A stretch of DNA of 64,000 nucleotides. Source: Dasyornis broadbenti. Taxonomy: Eukaryota > Chordata > Aves > Passeriformes > Dasyornithidae. How positions within the stretch are numbered: position 1 is the stretch's first letter; each line of letters opens with the position of its first letter. The DNA is taken from positions 1-64,000 of the forward strand of contig VZRN01001153.1 of the NCBI GenBank assembly GCA_013397935.1. The letters are read 5' to 3'. Shown piece after piece: positions 13,168 to 26,200 of the stretch. The notes beneath the pieces are model-generated. The model worked only from the letters and a program-made list of their open reading frames with translations, was not told where the DNA came from and ran no database searches. A program made the translations under genes and the position numbers.

Positions 13168-13763
13168 TGTCCCAGTTTTGAGACAAGTTTTGGAGGAAAA
13201 CACTTCCACCAAGCATCTCCCCCCACAGGAACAGGCCTCCGGCACCTCCTCCCCCCACCACAACAAACCTTCTTGGGTGAAAGTGAAAAAAAACCTATTT
13301 TATTTAACAAACAAAACCAAATGCCCATAAAACATGGGAAAAAAGAAAAGGACTTATTAGACCTGACTGAACAGTCCGATACACTTTAGTGTCCTGTTTT
13401 CCCTTGGGCGTAGTTCCACCCCCCCACTGGGGGGGTACTGCGGGACTGGGCGAAGTCCCTCAGGTGGCTTCCTGAAGGAGTCTCACCTGCTTCCTCTCGG
13501 GTGTTGTCTGATGTCTCGGATGAGAAAACAAGTCGAGAAAAACAGTCCAAACAGATAAAACCGAGGAAGGAATAGGCCTTCGCTGCTGCTGCCACCGCTG
13601 CCGCTGGAAGCCCCAGAGCGAGAGAGCCCGAGCCGAAAAAAAAACCGGACCTCCCCGCTGTCTTTCCCCCCCCCGTCCCTTCAAGGCCAGACACCTTGGG
13701 GAGGAATTTCAAACAACCCGGGCCAGCAGAGTTTCTCCCAGCTTCTTAAAGTTACAGAACACA
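13168..13763 (-). mobile_element. Solo LTR of an endogenous retrovirus, about 596 bases
   Basis: Read on the minus strand the block starts TGTGTTCTGTAAC at 13763 and ends CTGGGACA at 13168, the TG...CA ends of an LTR. TTGT lies directly outside both ends (13164-13167 and 13764-13767). Counted as five bases (ATTGT) the match holds too, with the right border moved by one. An AATAAA signal is at 13304-13299 on the minus strand, followed by T-rich and then GT-rich sequence as in an R/U5 region. The upstream half is GC-rich with many CpG, unlike its surroundings, as expected of U3. No gag, pol or env remains, so this looks like a solo LTR left by recombination. It resembles avian ERVL-type LTRs, but the family was not checked. 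A perfect C7/G7 hairpin lies inside it. Confidence 0.75.
13418..13436. repeat. Perfect 8-base-pair C7/G7 hairpin inside the LTR
   Basis: ACCCCCCC at 13418-13425 and GGGGGGGT at 13429-13436 are exact reverse complements with the three-base loop ACT. As RNA or single-stranded DNA this would be a very stable stem. It lies about 120-130 bases before the LTR poly(A) signal in element direction. Confidence 0.9.
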
Positions 13764-13767
13764 TTGT

Positions 13768-16700
13768 CTGAGCAGAAAGCAGATGATATGGAATATAAAA
13801 CTTTCATAGTGTCACCCCAAGACAATTGTCCAGGAGGAAACATGCTTTCTTTTAAAGACAAGCATCCAGCTCAACGACCTGATTCATGCTTTGGCCAGGG
13901 AGGAGAAGCTTAGAGACACCCCACACGAGTTGCCCCCTCACAGAGGTGAGTTGCTGTCCCTGACTGGCAGCTGGACCCTGTTCATAAAGCAGCTGCTGCT
14001 GAGGCCATACTGTTTGCAGCCAAACCATCAATCATTTCATCCCCAATAATTAGCTGTAATGACAGGGAGAGATGTCCGCATAGGGAAATAACAGAAGCAT
14101 GCTGTAGGTTGCACATGCAACACCCACCATTTAGGCTACCATTTTGAGGATTTCATATTTTGTTTGTTTCCTGCTTTCACTGAAGTCTTCTGAAAACCAG
14201 AAAAAATTTATATCTAACCTTATCTTGTATGCAGTGGGCTATATGTAATGTGAGCATTTTCTGTGCACAAATTGAGAAAAACAGGCAGAGACTGAAATGA
14301 GCTGAGCTCTTTCTGGGACAGGCACTACCACTCTCCATTCCAGGAACTTTGCAACAAACTCAGTATCCAGAAAGGGGAATAGATTTTCTTCAAGCTGCTA
14401 TACCACTTCCCTGTCATACCTGGCCCTTCTGCAGGCTAAGAATGATGATTCAAGAATGACCTTCACTTGCACCCAGCTACTATGCAAAATTAATTAGACT
14501 ATTTAAATTCAACTAGCTACGGTTATCCAGAGCTCAGTAAAGTTCAAGAAATAGATAAAACCTCAGAAAAATATGCAATTATAATCTGGAATTAAGCAGT
14601 GAACTCTAGACACAGAAATAAGAAAGGAGCAATTGAGACATTTATTCACTTTAAGGAGATATGCTGAAGACAGCAGCTGTTCATCTAAAGACAATAAGGC
14701 CAGAACATATTTTCATTCCTAAAGAGATTAAATAAGGAACTTGAATGTCTGAATATCAACTGAGCAATTTGCATGTAGTCACCCATGAAGTCACTGGTGC
14801 TGCCAGGTCAGTCTGGTGGGGAGCTCAGCATTTGAAAAGGTCATTAAATGCTGTTTGGGGATGGTCAAGGCTTTCTGATCCAAGAGGTCCTGTGCATCTC
14901 TCCATGAGGCTTGGTTATGTTCTCTATCATATTTCTTCTCCTCCTTCTCCATATCTTTTCCTTAAGAGACACAGTGCACTGCAAGATGGAGCCACTGAGT
15001 GCCAGAAGGTTTCTCCAGGAAGATGCAGCATCCATTAGAAGCCTCTACTAATTGCTACTCCCAGGCACCCTTTTCAGTTCTGTAAAAGAAGCAAACTAAT
15101 CCCGAGACAATACAGAGCATTTCACAGCCTCATGCAGTAATGAAGGAATAACAGAGAACAGCTGCTGTTTTAAAATAGAAATTCATAGTTTTGTAGGGTC
15201 AGTGGTAGTTTATGGAACTTTTATGCCTGGAACAATTTAATGATAGCTATAGATTGCCATGTTTATTCCTTGTCATTTCCAAGTTTATTATCAACTGTGT
15301 CATCTTTTCATGCCAGCAGTGTTTGCCATGTCCATGAAAAAAGATGTGCAGGTGCAGCCAAGACCCTTGATACGTATTTAGAGGCTGAGGGTGGTTCTAC
15401 AGAAATTATGTGATGGAGTTATCCAGATTGATAGAGTAAAGGTATCTCTGACACACAACCACAAACTGCAGCCACATTTATGGAAGGCAGTGTAAACACA
15501 CTGCAGCCATCGTCCCGACAATTTATATTAATAAGAGAAAATGTAGACTTTAAAAGCAAAGGCAGAATGAACACACAGAGCAATTGCTTTTTGGATACTT
15601 GGGCCTGATTCTTGCTGAATTAACTTCACCACTCCACAAGCTTTGCTACTGCCAGATGTATAAAGTGACCTCAGTGATGGCAAAGAGATTTTAATTTTTG
15701 TTGAATTGCTGTAAGTGAACATTGTCTTGCTTTGTAGACAGCGTTTTGAGGCAAACAAAGTGCACCTTTGCAAAAACATGTCTAATCAATTTGAGGTGTG
15801 AGAAGCCCTATCTGGGGGGCTTTCTCCATCCCTGTCTTGCCTTTCAGGGAAGACTCTGTCTTTATCCCTGCCATGTCTCAGCATGGCTACCCTGGTGCAA
15901 TTTTTTTGAGATACAAGAACACTGAGGTCGATTTTAGGAAATAGAGAATCAAAAATACAGAATGCTTTGGATCCAGTGATGTATTTCAGCTGTGATTCAA
16001 CTATGTGGCTAATCTCAGTGAAGCCTCTGGAAGTCACTATATACAGGCAGCTGTGGTATACTGAGCATAGAGGTCCTGCATCTCACCGGCCCTCCAATAG
16101 CAATGCATAGCTGAAAATTTTAGTGAGTCAAAATCTTGGGACTTCAGGCAAATGAGCAAATGCTTAGCATTAATCATGCACATTATTCATCTTTATCAAT
16201 TGAATCAGTTAAAGGTGAGCTTGAAGCAGTCCTAAAATTAGTGGAGAAGGGAGGTAAAGAGGAGAAAATGTCTGTATTGTTATTATTCTCCTAGTCATAT
16301 AAGTAAATAAAATAAAAGACTTGTGATCTTTTTGCTGTTTCTTGCCATTCAGACTGTACCCAAAATGTGGTTTCATCAAGGGTGGACTACCCTGACATAT
16401 TTTCCCAGCAGCATCACAGGACAGTTGCTAGAAGAGAAATAATAAAAAAAAAAAGCTAAAAGGAATTGCAAAATTTTTGAGAGCAGGCTTGGAGGAAGGG
16501 CTGACTTTCCCAGAGTGCTGAAATCCAGCCATTCTAGAGCTGCTGACTACAAATTCCCCAGTTAACTACAGCCCTTGTGTTGTTACAGACTCCCCTGCTG
16601 AGATTAGCAACTGTTATTTATTTATCTTTGCTGAGTTAACTGGTACATTAAAAAAGGAACAGATCAACTAAAGTTAACAAATTATGTCAGGGTTTGCCCT

Positions 16701-17499
16701 AATTTAACAGATTATAATTAGGTCAATGCGATTTCACAAAAAAAATTTCTTATTTTCCATGGAGATTTGGCATTTGAAATGGCTTATTTGTTCCAGTTTA
16801 GTGTAGTGTCAGCTGCACAAACAACACAGCATTTTGTGTTACATCATTCCTCAACAGCAAGTGCAGCCTAAGGCTGCCATAAACTACCAGGAATGACCAG
16901 CTATTAATTGTCTTGGATCAATCCTTTCAGTGGAGAATGTAGCATGTTCTGCTGGCACGAGAACACTACCATTACCTTCACCACAATTAAAGGTGACTTG
17001 GCTGTCCTCTGGGAAAACCCTGCTTCAGTGTTCATGGTAATTTAGAATCACATCAAGCTACCGTGGTCATTGTCAGCCTAGCAGAGTGTTTCAAGGGTCA
17101 TTTTCCCAAAGTAGAATGCTTAAAATTGAAAAAAGAAGAAGTCCAAGGTTGCCAGAATTAGTTGTATGTACTGGGATGTAGCCCTGATGTCAAGAGTTAC
17201 TAACAGGAGTGCCACTGGTGGAAATAAGGTTTTTCCACAACTCTGCTCTGGGATTGTACCAGACATTATCAGTAGGCCACCCAGTGCTGAAAGTGATATT
17301 AATTCTCACTATTGAAAATGCCTTAGGGAGTCCTTCTTTAGCTGATTTCCTCTCTCTGGAAGTTAAGCCCACTGCCTTTTATTACTTTTATGGAAAGAAT
17401 ATAAAAGACAACAATCTGTCTTCCCCTCTATAGCTGTATTTTCCATACTTGAAGATTTTTCTTTCTGGCATAAACTCTCACAATTCATTTGTCACTCTT
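13768..17499. other. Intergenic DNA, no gene seen
   Basis: AT-rich non-coding sequence. A stretch around 15.58-15.67 kb starting GGGCCTGATTCTTGCTGAATT has a faint likeness to old amniote interspersed repeats but is too decayed to name. Confidence 0.5.
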
Positions 17500-17960
17500 A
17501 GGCCACATCATTCAGAAGCCTTTTGCCATTCTTCCACATCTTTCCCGAAATACAGCTCCCCAAACTAAATACAATTTGCATTCCGAATAGGAAGGTTATT
17601 TCCAGGGATCCCTTTTTATGTCCCAATCCAATGCTTGGTTTTCTTATTGCCATAGCCTAAAAATGTTGACTCTAGGTTATCTTATAAACCATGGCAAAAG
17701 CCAAGTCCCTTTTTTTGGAAACAGTACTTAATCTGTGTTTTCCCCATTCAATTTTTATGCAACAGATAAGTCCTTTCTGAATACAGACACTCCACCTGCT
17801 TTAAGAATCCTTCTCCATTTTATCCGTATAATTCCAAATTCCTTTTCCAGTTCCCATGCACTTTCACATATCTTTGTCATCTGAGAATTTAGCAAGCACA
17901 TTCTCCACCTCATCTTCCTTTTACTGTTTCACATAGATCTAGAACCCTGGATTGGTCTTC
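17500..17960 (-). mobile_element. Old L3/CR1-like LINE relic, minus orientation
   Basis: Phrases found in order across this stretch match the reverse complement of ancient amniote CR1/L3 elements: CCAATGCTTGGTTTTCTTATTGCC, then GTTGACTC with CCAAGTCCC, then a degraded stretch, then TTTGTCATCTGAGAATTTAGCAAGCACATTCTCC and a trace of an AGAACCCTG motif. Decay is heavy and there is no open frame, as expected of a copy that predates the bird radiation. Borders are approximate. Confidence 0.5.
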
Positions 17961-20900
17961 AAAGACACTGCTCTCATCTCGGCAGTAAACCTCTGGTAGC
18001 TACAGTTTGAGTGCAATTGGCTGTAGCTCAGCTCTCACTGTAGCTGTTCTGATTTATTTAATCCAAGTGTAAGGCCCTTGGAGAAAGGTTCATAAAATAA
18101 ACTTATTAGTTTTGTGAATCTCCATGGCCATACTGTCTTCTTTTAAGAGGGTAACACTTCACACAATCCAAAACAACAGGGCCTACTAACAGTTGCATTT
18201 GCAGCAGGCTTATAGAACTGTTCTTGCCGTTTCTTTGTTGGTCTTAGACATATTTATTCCCACATTAGTAGGCTGGCTTGAGCACAAGGCCTTCTATCTC
18301 ATAAAGGGACATGAGATCTACAAGACAGAGTCAAAGACACATGTCAGTTCATTGCTGACATGCTCGTTTTTTCAAATAGCAATTTAAGAAGTTGCATATA
18401 TATCAAACCAATAAACCTTGACATTTCCCCATGTGAGTGGCACCCTCACAGAATATTTAAACATACACAGTTAGAATTATAACAGTCAGTATTATAACCA
18501 GGATAAGGACAATCTCTGTGACAGAACTTGTATAACCTAGATGATATATAGTAGACAGGACTCACTAAGAAATGTCAAATGAGAATAAGTAGATGTTTTT
18601 TGCTTCACATCATTATCAAAATCACCTCATACTCCTATTTTCCTTCTCTCAGATGCTGCCATGATCATAGGATGCTGCCCTAAGCCTAGGTGTTACTTAG
18701 GTGTCAAGGTGTTGACTGTCCACAAATCAAACTGCTTTTGGCTATGTATTACTGAAATACTAGGAACGGGCTTTAGGGAGCAAACTTGCACCAATATGGG
18801 TCATTTCCTGGCAGGGGAACTGGAGTTCAAGGAAACTAAAATGATCTGTAGGTTGAGAGTTTGGCTTTCAGCATATGCTGAGCAGAAATGTCTTTGACCA
18901 TTCCCCAAGATGGACTTCTCACCAAACCAACACAATCATTTTTATTGCTAAGAGTTCAGTGTATTTGGCCAAGATGTGATAAATTCCCTTGGTCTGCTGG
19001 GGTTATTTTCCGTCCATTGCTTCCATAAGAAATTAAAGAGTCATCTGCTTTGCCACACTGGCAGCGGCACTCCAGCTGGACTTCAAGCTTGTTTATGTTA
19101 TGTACACTTAAAACAAACTTGGCAGATGGAACAGTGGGTTCTTCCAACACACACCTGCCTCAAGTCTCCAGAGCTGTGACATATGGCCTGTAGGTAATTG
19201 ACTGCCTCAGAAAATGATCCCATGCAAACAACAACTTGGCCTTGAGTAGGCCCAAATTTTTAACCAGTATTTCAAAAAGCTTGTGTAGGAAAATGGCATC
19301 TTTCCTATTTCAATAAACAAACAGGCCAGAAAGACTTTCATCAGACGCTTTTAAATTTGCCATTCATAGTCAAGGTCTGCTGCATTTGGGCAGAGGCTGA
19401 TTTCCCACATCAGGTGGCCATAAATGCTAGCTAGAATTAAGAAAGATAGTGCAGGAACTTTGGCCTTGATTCATCACTTTGTGATCCATTTAATACCAGA
19501 TGAATTTCATCAGAGTTCTACAATAACCTGCCAGGAGTTAGTGATGGGTAATATTAATGCTGCAAAGTGAAAACTGAGACTTGTAAAATTAATCAGTAGT
19601 TCATTTTTGTGTTGCCAGAGCAGGAGGGAACCATAAAAATTTTAATAATAAGCCTAAATTTCAAAGGTGCCCCATTACTATAATGCTAATGCAACCACAG
19701 ATTTTCCAGGTCTCTTTGGATTATTACAGTTCCACCTACTGATGGCCAGGAGAGAATCTGGTGGCAGGTTATGGCTGTGCTGGATATTCCTACTGATGCA
19801 TGTGCCATGCAGTGGGCATACTCCCAAGGACCTGAATCAGGCCAGAAAAGCAACCCAACATAGTCCCTGCTGAGAAGCAGAGACAATGTCCAGGCGTGGC
19901 ACGGCTGAGCAGCCACTCTACAGCTTTTCCAGCATGCTGTGCATGAGATGCTGTGAAACATCACCCTCCACAGACCTATGCTGTACATCTGCTCTACACA
20001 GTTTATTGCAAAACAAATATTTTCTAACAGCTCAGTGCTAGGATTTGGTGTGTGTGACCTTGGGGTGCTCTTCTCTAAGGTTATCTTTTTCTAGCAGAAT
20101 TCAGTTCATCTGCAACAGCTTTGTAACAAGTCCCATTCTTTTTTGCAGAAGGTCTTGTGTTACAGAGGCTTTACTGGATGTACTATATGGACTGTGGCAA
20201 CACACAGATATCCTAAAGGGGATGTAAATTGAGGGCTTTGCTTAATATACAAAAACTTTACCAATAGCACAGAACTGGTATGAAAAAGCCTAATCCTTTA
20301 TTCTTGGAACTATTTCATGTCAGTCTCCACAGCACCGGCTGACAATGATGGGGAATGACCCTTCTTTACTCATTGCATCAATTTACTGTCACCATTTCTG
20401 TTGCTTTGTTATTTTCCCCTTAGCTGTTTGTCTTTTCTAGTCCTTTAGTTCAGTCATGTGAAAGTATTGGGGCAGTCATTCCACAAGAGAAATGGAAAGC
20501 TGTAATCAAAATGAGTGGGATGTAATTTATCTATCACATAGATTTTCATCAGTGGTTTTGTGCAAAGAATCCATAAAAAAAGAGCTTGCACTGATACACA
20601 TGGGTTTCTCAACTCCAAGACAGTAATGATTATTGGGTTTTGACCTCAATTTGGATTTTCATTTTCCTCTTGAGAAAAAAAGCCCTCTTCATTTTATTTC
20701 CAACATACTCCCTGCCCTGCTCATGAAGAGCAAGACTGAAAATGTAAATCTGTTCAGTTTGCTAGCTCTTGAAGGTTTGATGTTAGAAAAAACTTGCCGA
20801 TGAAAGTTCTTCCTCTCCAAGTATTTTAGATGAGTGTCATTTGCAATGCTAGAAAGCAGTGCTTGGAAAGCTTTATAAGCCATATAAAAGATTGGCTCCT

Positions 20901-21159
20901 AGTGCTGCAGAATGAGGTCTTTTTAGCTTTCTAAAGGACCACATGTGTTTGACCTTCCTGAAACAAATTAATACCTATGTCCTTTGATGCCACCTTTTTG
21001 GATAAAAGATAGCTCAGCCTATATGGAGGTCTCTGGTGTCAACAGAGATGGCTGACTGGCTTTCCCAAATGCCCCTAATTTGCAGGTTTCTCTCCTCTTT
21101 CCATCTGAAAAATGCAGCTGAGTGACAGCAACACTCACAAGCAAAACTATGGCTCACAT
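17961..21159. other. Intergenic DNA, nothing recognised
   Basis: AT-rich, only short chance frames (at most 100 residues), no repeat family named. Confidence 0.55.
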
Positions 21160-22300
21160 ATATGCACATATAGATACATACATAGATATCTGTAAACGCA
21201 TGCATATTTATTGTCAGGGGTTGATGAATCAAGGAGCTCAACAGAGGTGAGGCTGCTGCAGGTCCATGTCCCCAGGTCTAGACAGCAGGGAGGCTGAGTG
21301 TGTACTCCCACAGGCACACACATGCTGTATAGCACATGTGTACATGCATATTGCCAGCCACATACAGCAACAGAGACACATGCAGCAGCAACAACCTTAT
21401 GCTGTTCTCCTCTCTGGCTGTTCAAGGTGAAGGTCTGAGAGCAGGAAAAATGTATAAATATGTATGATGCAAATCCCTCCAGCAGCTGGACTCAGGCACT
21501 CAGTCTGCCCAGTAGCTGCCCCTGTTTTCCAGTGTCCTCATTTCCTGGCACCTGGATCTACGAGCCCCTGACTCTGCAGCCCAACACCAGCTGATGTTAC
21601 AGACCTCCTTACACATGCACATGTGTGCACACAGTGTGGATCCTTCCTGTGGCTGGGCTTAGGCACACACACACCCTGTAGCTGGCTCCAAATTGTTTGG
21701 ACTCCCTATTGCCTCCTGCACAGAGACACACACAACATGCAAAGGAGTTGCTCATTCTACTCAGACTTCGTGACGTCTTTGGTGGTTGTCCTGCACCCCT
21801 CGGTCCCTCCAGTAGGCAATTCCTCATGTTGTTTCACTTTGGGACATACACGCTCCAGGCTCCCAGATCACATCACCCTCTCATCAGCTAGTCTGGTTTG
21901 ATGTTCACTAGCAATTCCACACAGTCATACAGCCCTCACTCACACCCAGTGATGGCACCACAGACACACAGACAGTCTGTGGGCAGCATGTGCACACATG
22001 GTCCAGCTGATGGTGACAGTGACATGTCCACACGTACAGGTGTGCCCAGAATACACAGGCCCTCTATCAAGAAAATGGTTCAGCAACAAGTGTGCTGGCC
22101 AGCCACTGTTCACACACAAGCAGCTCCTTTTGTCCGCTTCACCTTAGCACATTCATTGCTCCTCAGAGCACCTTGACCCTTCCCATTGCCCGCCTCAGTG
22201 AACAGCCCATAAAAAGTCTTGTACCATCTCCAAATGTACTTCCTCAGCATCACACGGTAGCTCACACTCACCCCATAGGCAGTGAGCCTGTCAGTCTGAA
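21160..22300. repeat. Degenerate CA/TG-rich tract
   Basis: The region holds dispersed short runs of CA/TG (for example near 21310, 21625, 21665, 21730, 21965 and 22095) within moderately GC-rich sequence, preceded by ATATG/ATACAT-type repeats at 21155-21205. No single period dominates. Several open frames on both strands (up to 154 residues, extending to 22556) come from its low stop density and resemble no known protein. It may be a decayed microsatellite-rich or minisatellite-like region. Confidence 0.5.
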
Positions 22301-22749
22301 GAGTGCCTTGGAGAGCCTCTTCCTTTGGCCATTCCTCAGCCCCCCAGGGCTGAGAGTTCCCTGTGACAGCCTGGGAGGGCTCATATCTCTCAGTGCGTTA
22401 CTGGACTCCCTCCTCTGCCTTTTTGCCCAAGGATGCTCTAACACAGCACACACCTATGGATTTACCTGCTTTTCTGTAGGCTACTGCTGCCACACAGATC
22501 ATGTGCAGTACAGGAAGATCAGTCAAGATCTTCCTAGTATCAGGAGAACTGAATAAAATTTGTAGTGACAGAAGTCAGCATTCTCTGATTCTTCTCCCCC
22601 ATTGAGAAGCTTACCTAAACCAAATTTTAGAGTTTTCAGTTAATGTTATGACAGCAAATGAATCTAAGCAATGGTAAGCTCATCTTCTTTTTGCTTCACT
22701 TACCTTATGATGTCCTTATCTTCTTTTCTGAAATAAACTTTTAATCTTA

Positions 22750-22925
22750 ATTAACAAAGTGACCTTGGCTAGGTCACTTCATCTCTCTGTGTTTCTCTTC
22801 TCCCTTTTGCTCAATTAAAACAATAAAACAATGCACCCACATGGGTACTGTGAAACTTAATTAACTGATGTGTGTGGGACACTCAGGTTCTGCAAAGGAG
22901 AGCACTGTAAGCATAGAAAATTAAT
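22750..22925 (+). mobile_element. MIR-like SINE relic
   Basis: The sequence has the MIR core order: AGTGACCTTGGCTAGGTCACTT with TCTCTCTGTGTTTCTC after it, then ACATGGGTACTGTGAAACTTAATTAACTGATG, and an end resembling GGCGCTATAGAAGTGC in decayed form (AGAGCACTGTAAGCATAG). This is the pattern of amniote MIR elements. It is old and inactive. Confidence 0.72.
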
Positions 22926-23167
22926 GTTAGGATGAGTGTTGCATAACAACCTGACACAGCATCTGTAAGTGAACAATTTTTGAAAAATCACTTCGGACCA
23001 GATTTTCCTATGCACTGAAATAAGTTCTGCAGCAGGGCCTTCAGTGTTCAGTGGCCAAAAGCATAAAAGAGGGGAGTAGCTTACAGTCCCAGGTTAATTG
23101 CTGATTTAAATAAATTTAAATGAGCAATTTTATTGCTCAATTGCTCAATTAAATAAAATAGCTTATA

Positions 23168-23220
23168 GTTGGACTTGGTGATCTTAAGGCTATTTTCCAT
23201 TCTAAAAGGTTTTATGATTT
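23168..23220 (+). mobile_element. CR1 LINE tail fragment
   Basis: TTGGACTTGGTGATCTTAAGG is followed by a decayed TTTTCCATTCTAAAAGGTTTTATGATTT, which is the last 50-60 bases of CR1 (GGTTGGACT...GATGATCTT...TTCCAACC...TATGATT). It is one of the shorter copies. Confidence 0.75.
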
Positions 23221-26200
23221 GCAGAACACAAGTTCCACTCAGTTTAATACTTAGGTTATGTGTTCTCACTTATATCCATCTATATCTTCACAGCCTTCTC
23301 AGCACTACCATTGGAATAGCGAGAACAAATTGACCCTAAGATCTGTTCAAAACAGAACATCAAACAACCTAGAAAGTTTTTTGAAACTAGTCTCTTTTAG
23401 AAAACTGGTGAAGGTCCATCTGATGACCCAGGTATACCTACAAGGTTTCCATTTCAGGAGTGTCCCTGCCACAGCTTCTGTCAATGCACTTTGTGCTCGG
23501 TTCTAGTCTCATGCAAAGCTTGGGTGGAGCTCAGTAGGTGCAGACATAAGAAAGAAATTAAATACATTATCTACATCACCCAAAGAAAGAAGGGAATGCT
23601 ACATAGTAACATCAGAAAAAGACTGTGAAATTTCCATACTTTGGAAATGTAGTTTTGTAGTTTATTATGTATATTATTTATTATTTTATACAATATTTTA
23701 AATGACTTTACGATAAGCATCTAGCTATGTAGTTGAGTAATTTCCCTGATTATGACAAAAAAATCTTAACCAAGAAATGAAGTTCTGCTTTTCAGTGTAA
23801 GATAGCAGATGCCAGGATTCTTGTGATGCCATGGTCCTTAGAAGCCAGGTGATGCACAGTTAATTTTTAGACAGTTACCAGGCAACAGTTGGGACTAACA
23901 GAAGGCCATGAACAACTCCTTAATTTTCTTTCCTCAGTCTGAGCTGCTGGATTTATATTTCAACTATTCTTCCATCAGAGGTCTTAGCCATTGAAAAAGG
24001 ATCATACAGTACATTGGTTAGATTAGATAAGTGATTTTCTATAGCAGGTCTAAATACTCAATAAATCTTCTCCTTTGTAAGTATAATACAAAATTGTTCT
24101 TTCCATTTTCATGTGCTTAGAGCTAAGAAATTCTACCTGCAAGAAAGAAGTTGAAGAAAAATCTCACAGCTATTCTGTGATATTGCAAAAAATAAAAGCC
24201 TATGAATTTGCTTTTTGTTTAGATTTTCTTTTACCTGTCATTTCTGTTTTGACATGTTTCCCAAACTCCTGTTATCAACTATTCTAATAATTACCATTAA
24301 AATATGAATGATGGTTTAGCACACAATGAAGCATTCAGCTATGCTACAGGTTTTTTTCTATTTCTCCCCCTTGCTTTCACCAACAAACAACTGAGCTTGA
24401 TATGCTTACAAAAGAAGAGAAATGGCATGTTTGCCTGGAGTAGGAGAGATCTCAGCTTGAGGATCAAAATGTACTTTCCTCTGTTATTGTTCTATAGTAG
24501 CACTAGTTTGTCAAACTGTCTTTTATATCCCAATAATCACTCTCTTCATACTCCTAGTCATCCAAGGTCTGAGCTCAACATACAGAAAAGAAAATTAAAT
24601 AGGAACAAATGGAGATTTCCTTCTATTTTAGCACTTCATTATAAAAATAAGGTATTTCATGCAATCTAATCACTCTTGTACTCTTAGTATATAATCATCA
24701 TGACAAAATCTCTCTCGCAGCAGAGTCAACAACTGCAGCTCCTCACATGATGGGGTTTCTAGATCCAGCATTATGACCTCATCTCTAAGAGGAACTGCAT
24801 TAAACCATTGCCACAAAAATGTAAGCCCAGTGTTTCAGATGTAAGACATTAAAAGCCATATCATTTATCCTTTTGAGGAAAATGGGAGATAGGAACAAGG
24901 AAAGACTCTAATTTCCTTACTTCACATGCTGTACGTTACCACTCTGCTATGTGTCATTGTATGCAGGCCCTCAGTAATGTGAGTTTATTTCTACTACTAT
25001 TTATGACTGGTACTGCACCAGCTTGTGTTCCATGTGTTACTGCACGCATAAGCTATCCTGTTCAATTGCAAACCCAGTGTGTTCAGCACTCCAGGAACAC
25101 AAAAAATCAGGTTGTAAACTTGTGGGGCCGAGTCATTGCAGAGGAGTTTGAGAGCTTGCACCTGCTTCCCAGAGGTTCTTTTGAATATTTCTGGCATTAG
25201 TGTCACTGTAAAGTATAACCTGCCATGCAATGTGTGGGTTGCTTGAAAAGCTTAAGTGATACAATACACAGGAATTGGATGCTTTGCCAGGCATCTTTTT
25301 CAAAGCTAAGCTGACATGATGCCTCTTACTCCAGTTTTCTGTAGCATCTGGCATTTTACAAACATTGATCAACTATGCCTAACATTTCCCTCATATAGGG
25401 ATGTGTTAGTAACCCCACAATGTGTGGGACAAAACTGAAATGAATAGGTAGTGGCTGAGGACAGTGTTTTACTGCTTGGAAGTAACATTCCACGAAGCTG
25501 TCTGTCAGTCCTTGAAGATCCAGCTCTGGCTTCATAACTGGTTTGAGCTGACATAAATCTGGGCTGTTATTTAAAGGGATAGCTCTGCCTTCTGCTCTCT
25601 GGCCCCAGCCACATTTTCTCACAAGATGTTGTGCGGGTGCACAGAAGGTCAGATCAGGGAATTTACTTAGCTGAAAACACAGAAAAGAAGCAACTGGGCA
25701 GATGGTTTAGTCACATCAAATGGACTGTGGAACTGAACCCTCAGGTTCAATGCCCCTGCATTCTGCTTCAGAAGAGCTGTGCTTGAGGTAGCTGGGGGAG
25801 AAATAAATGAGTCTTAGCTGTGGTGTGCCTGTTCAACTCAGGCTGGTTGAGCAAAAGCCTTACAGTCCATGGAGTGCTGGAGTGGCACAGAGCTCACATG
25901 CAGCCCACACTGGAGTGTGCCTTTGTGCATTCCCAGCAGCAGCACAGGCTCGAGCTCAGCTAGCAGCACCAGGAAGGGGGGCACTGGTTGCATGTTGAAA
26001 TGGGGGAGAGCCTTGGGGGTAAGTAGTTCTCTGTCTTGGAAGGAATGGTAAAAACTCCTTTTGCCTGCGCTACTCTCCCTCCTGCTCTCTTAAGGGGGAT
26101 GGTGCAATTCTCTCACTTCTGCTTCAGTCCATCGGCGCTGACGTGTCACTCTCTGTCACCCCTTCTCAAATAATCCCATCCTTCCCATCACTCCCCATCT

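Noticed and set aside
15590..15680. Old palindromic element starting GGGCCTGATTCTTGC
   Set aside because: The likeness to known amniote repeats is limited to about 25 bases.
22092..22556. A 154-residue frame in the CA-rich region
   Set aside because: Low-complexity sequence, no recognisable domain, and overlapping frames on the other strand.
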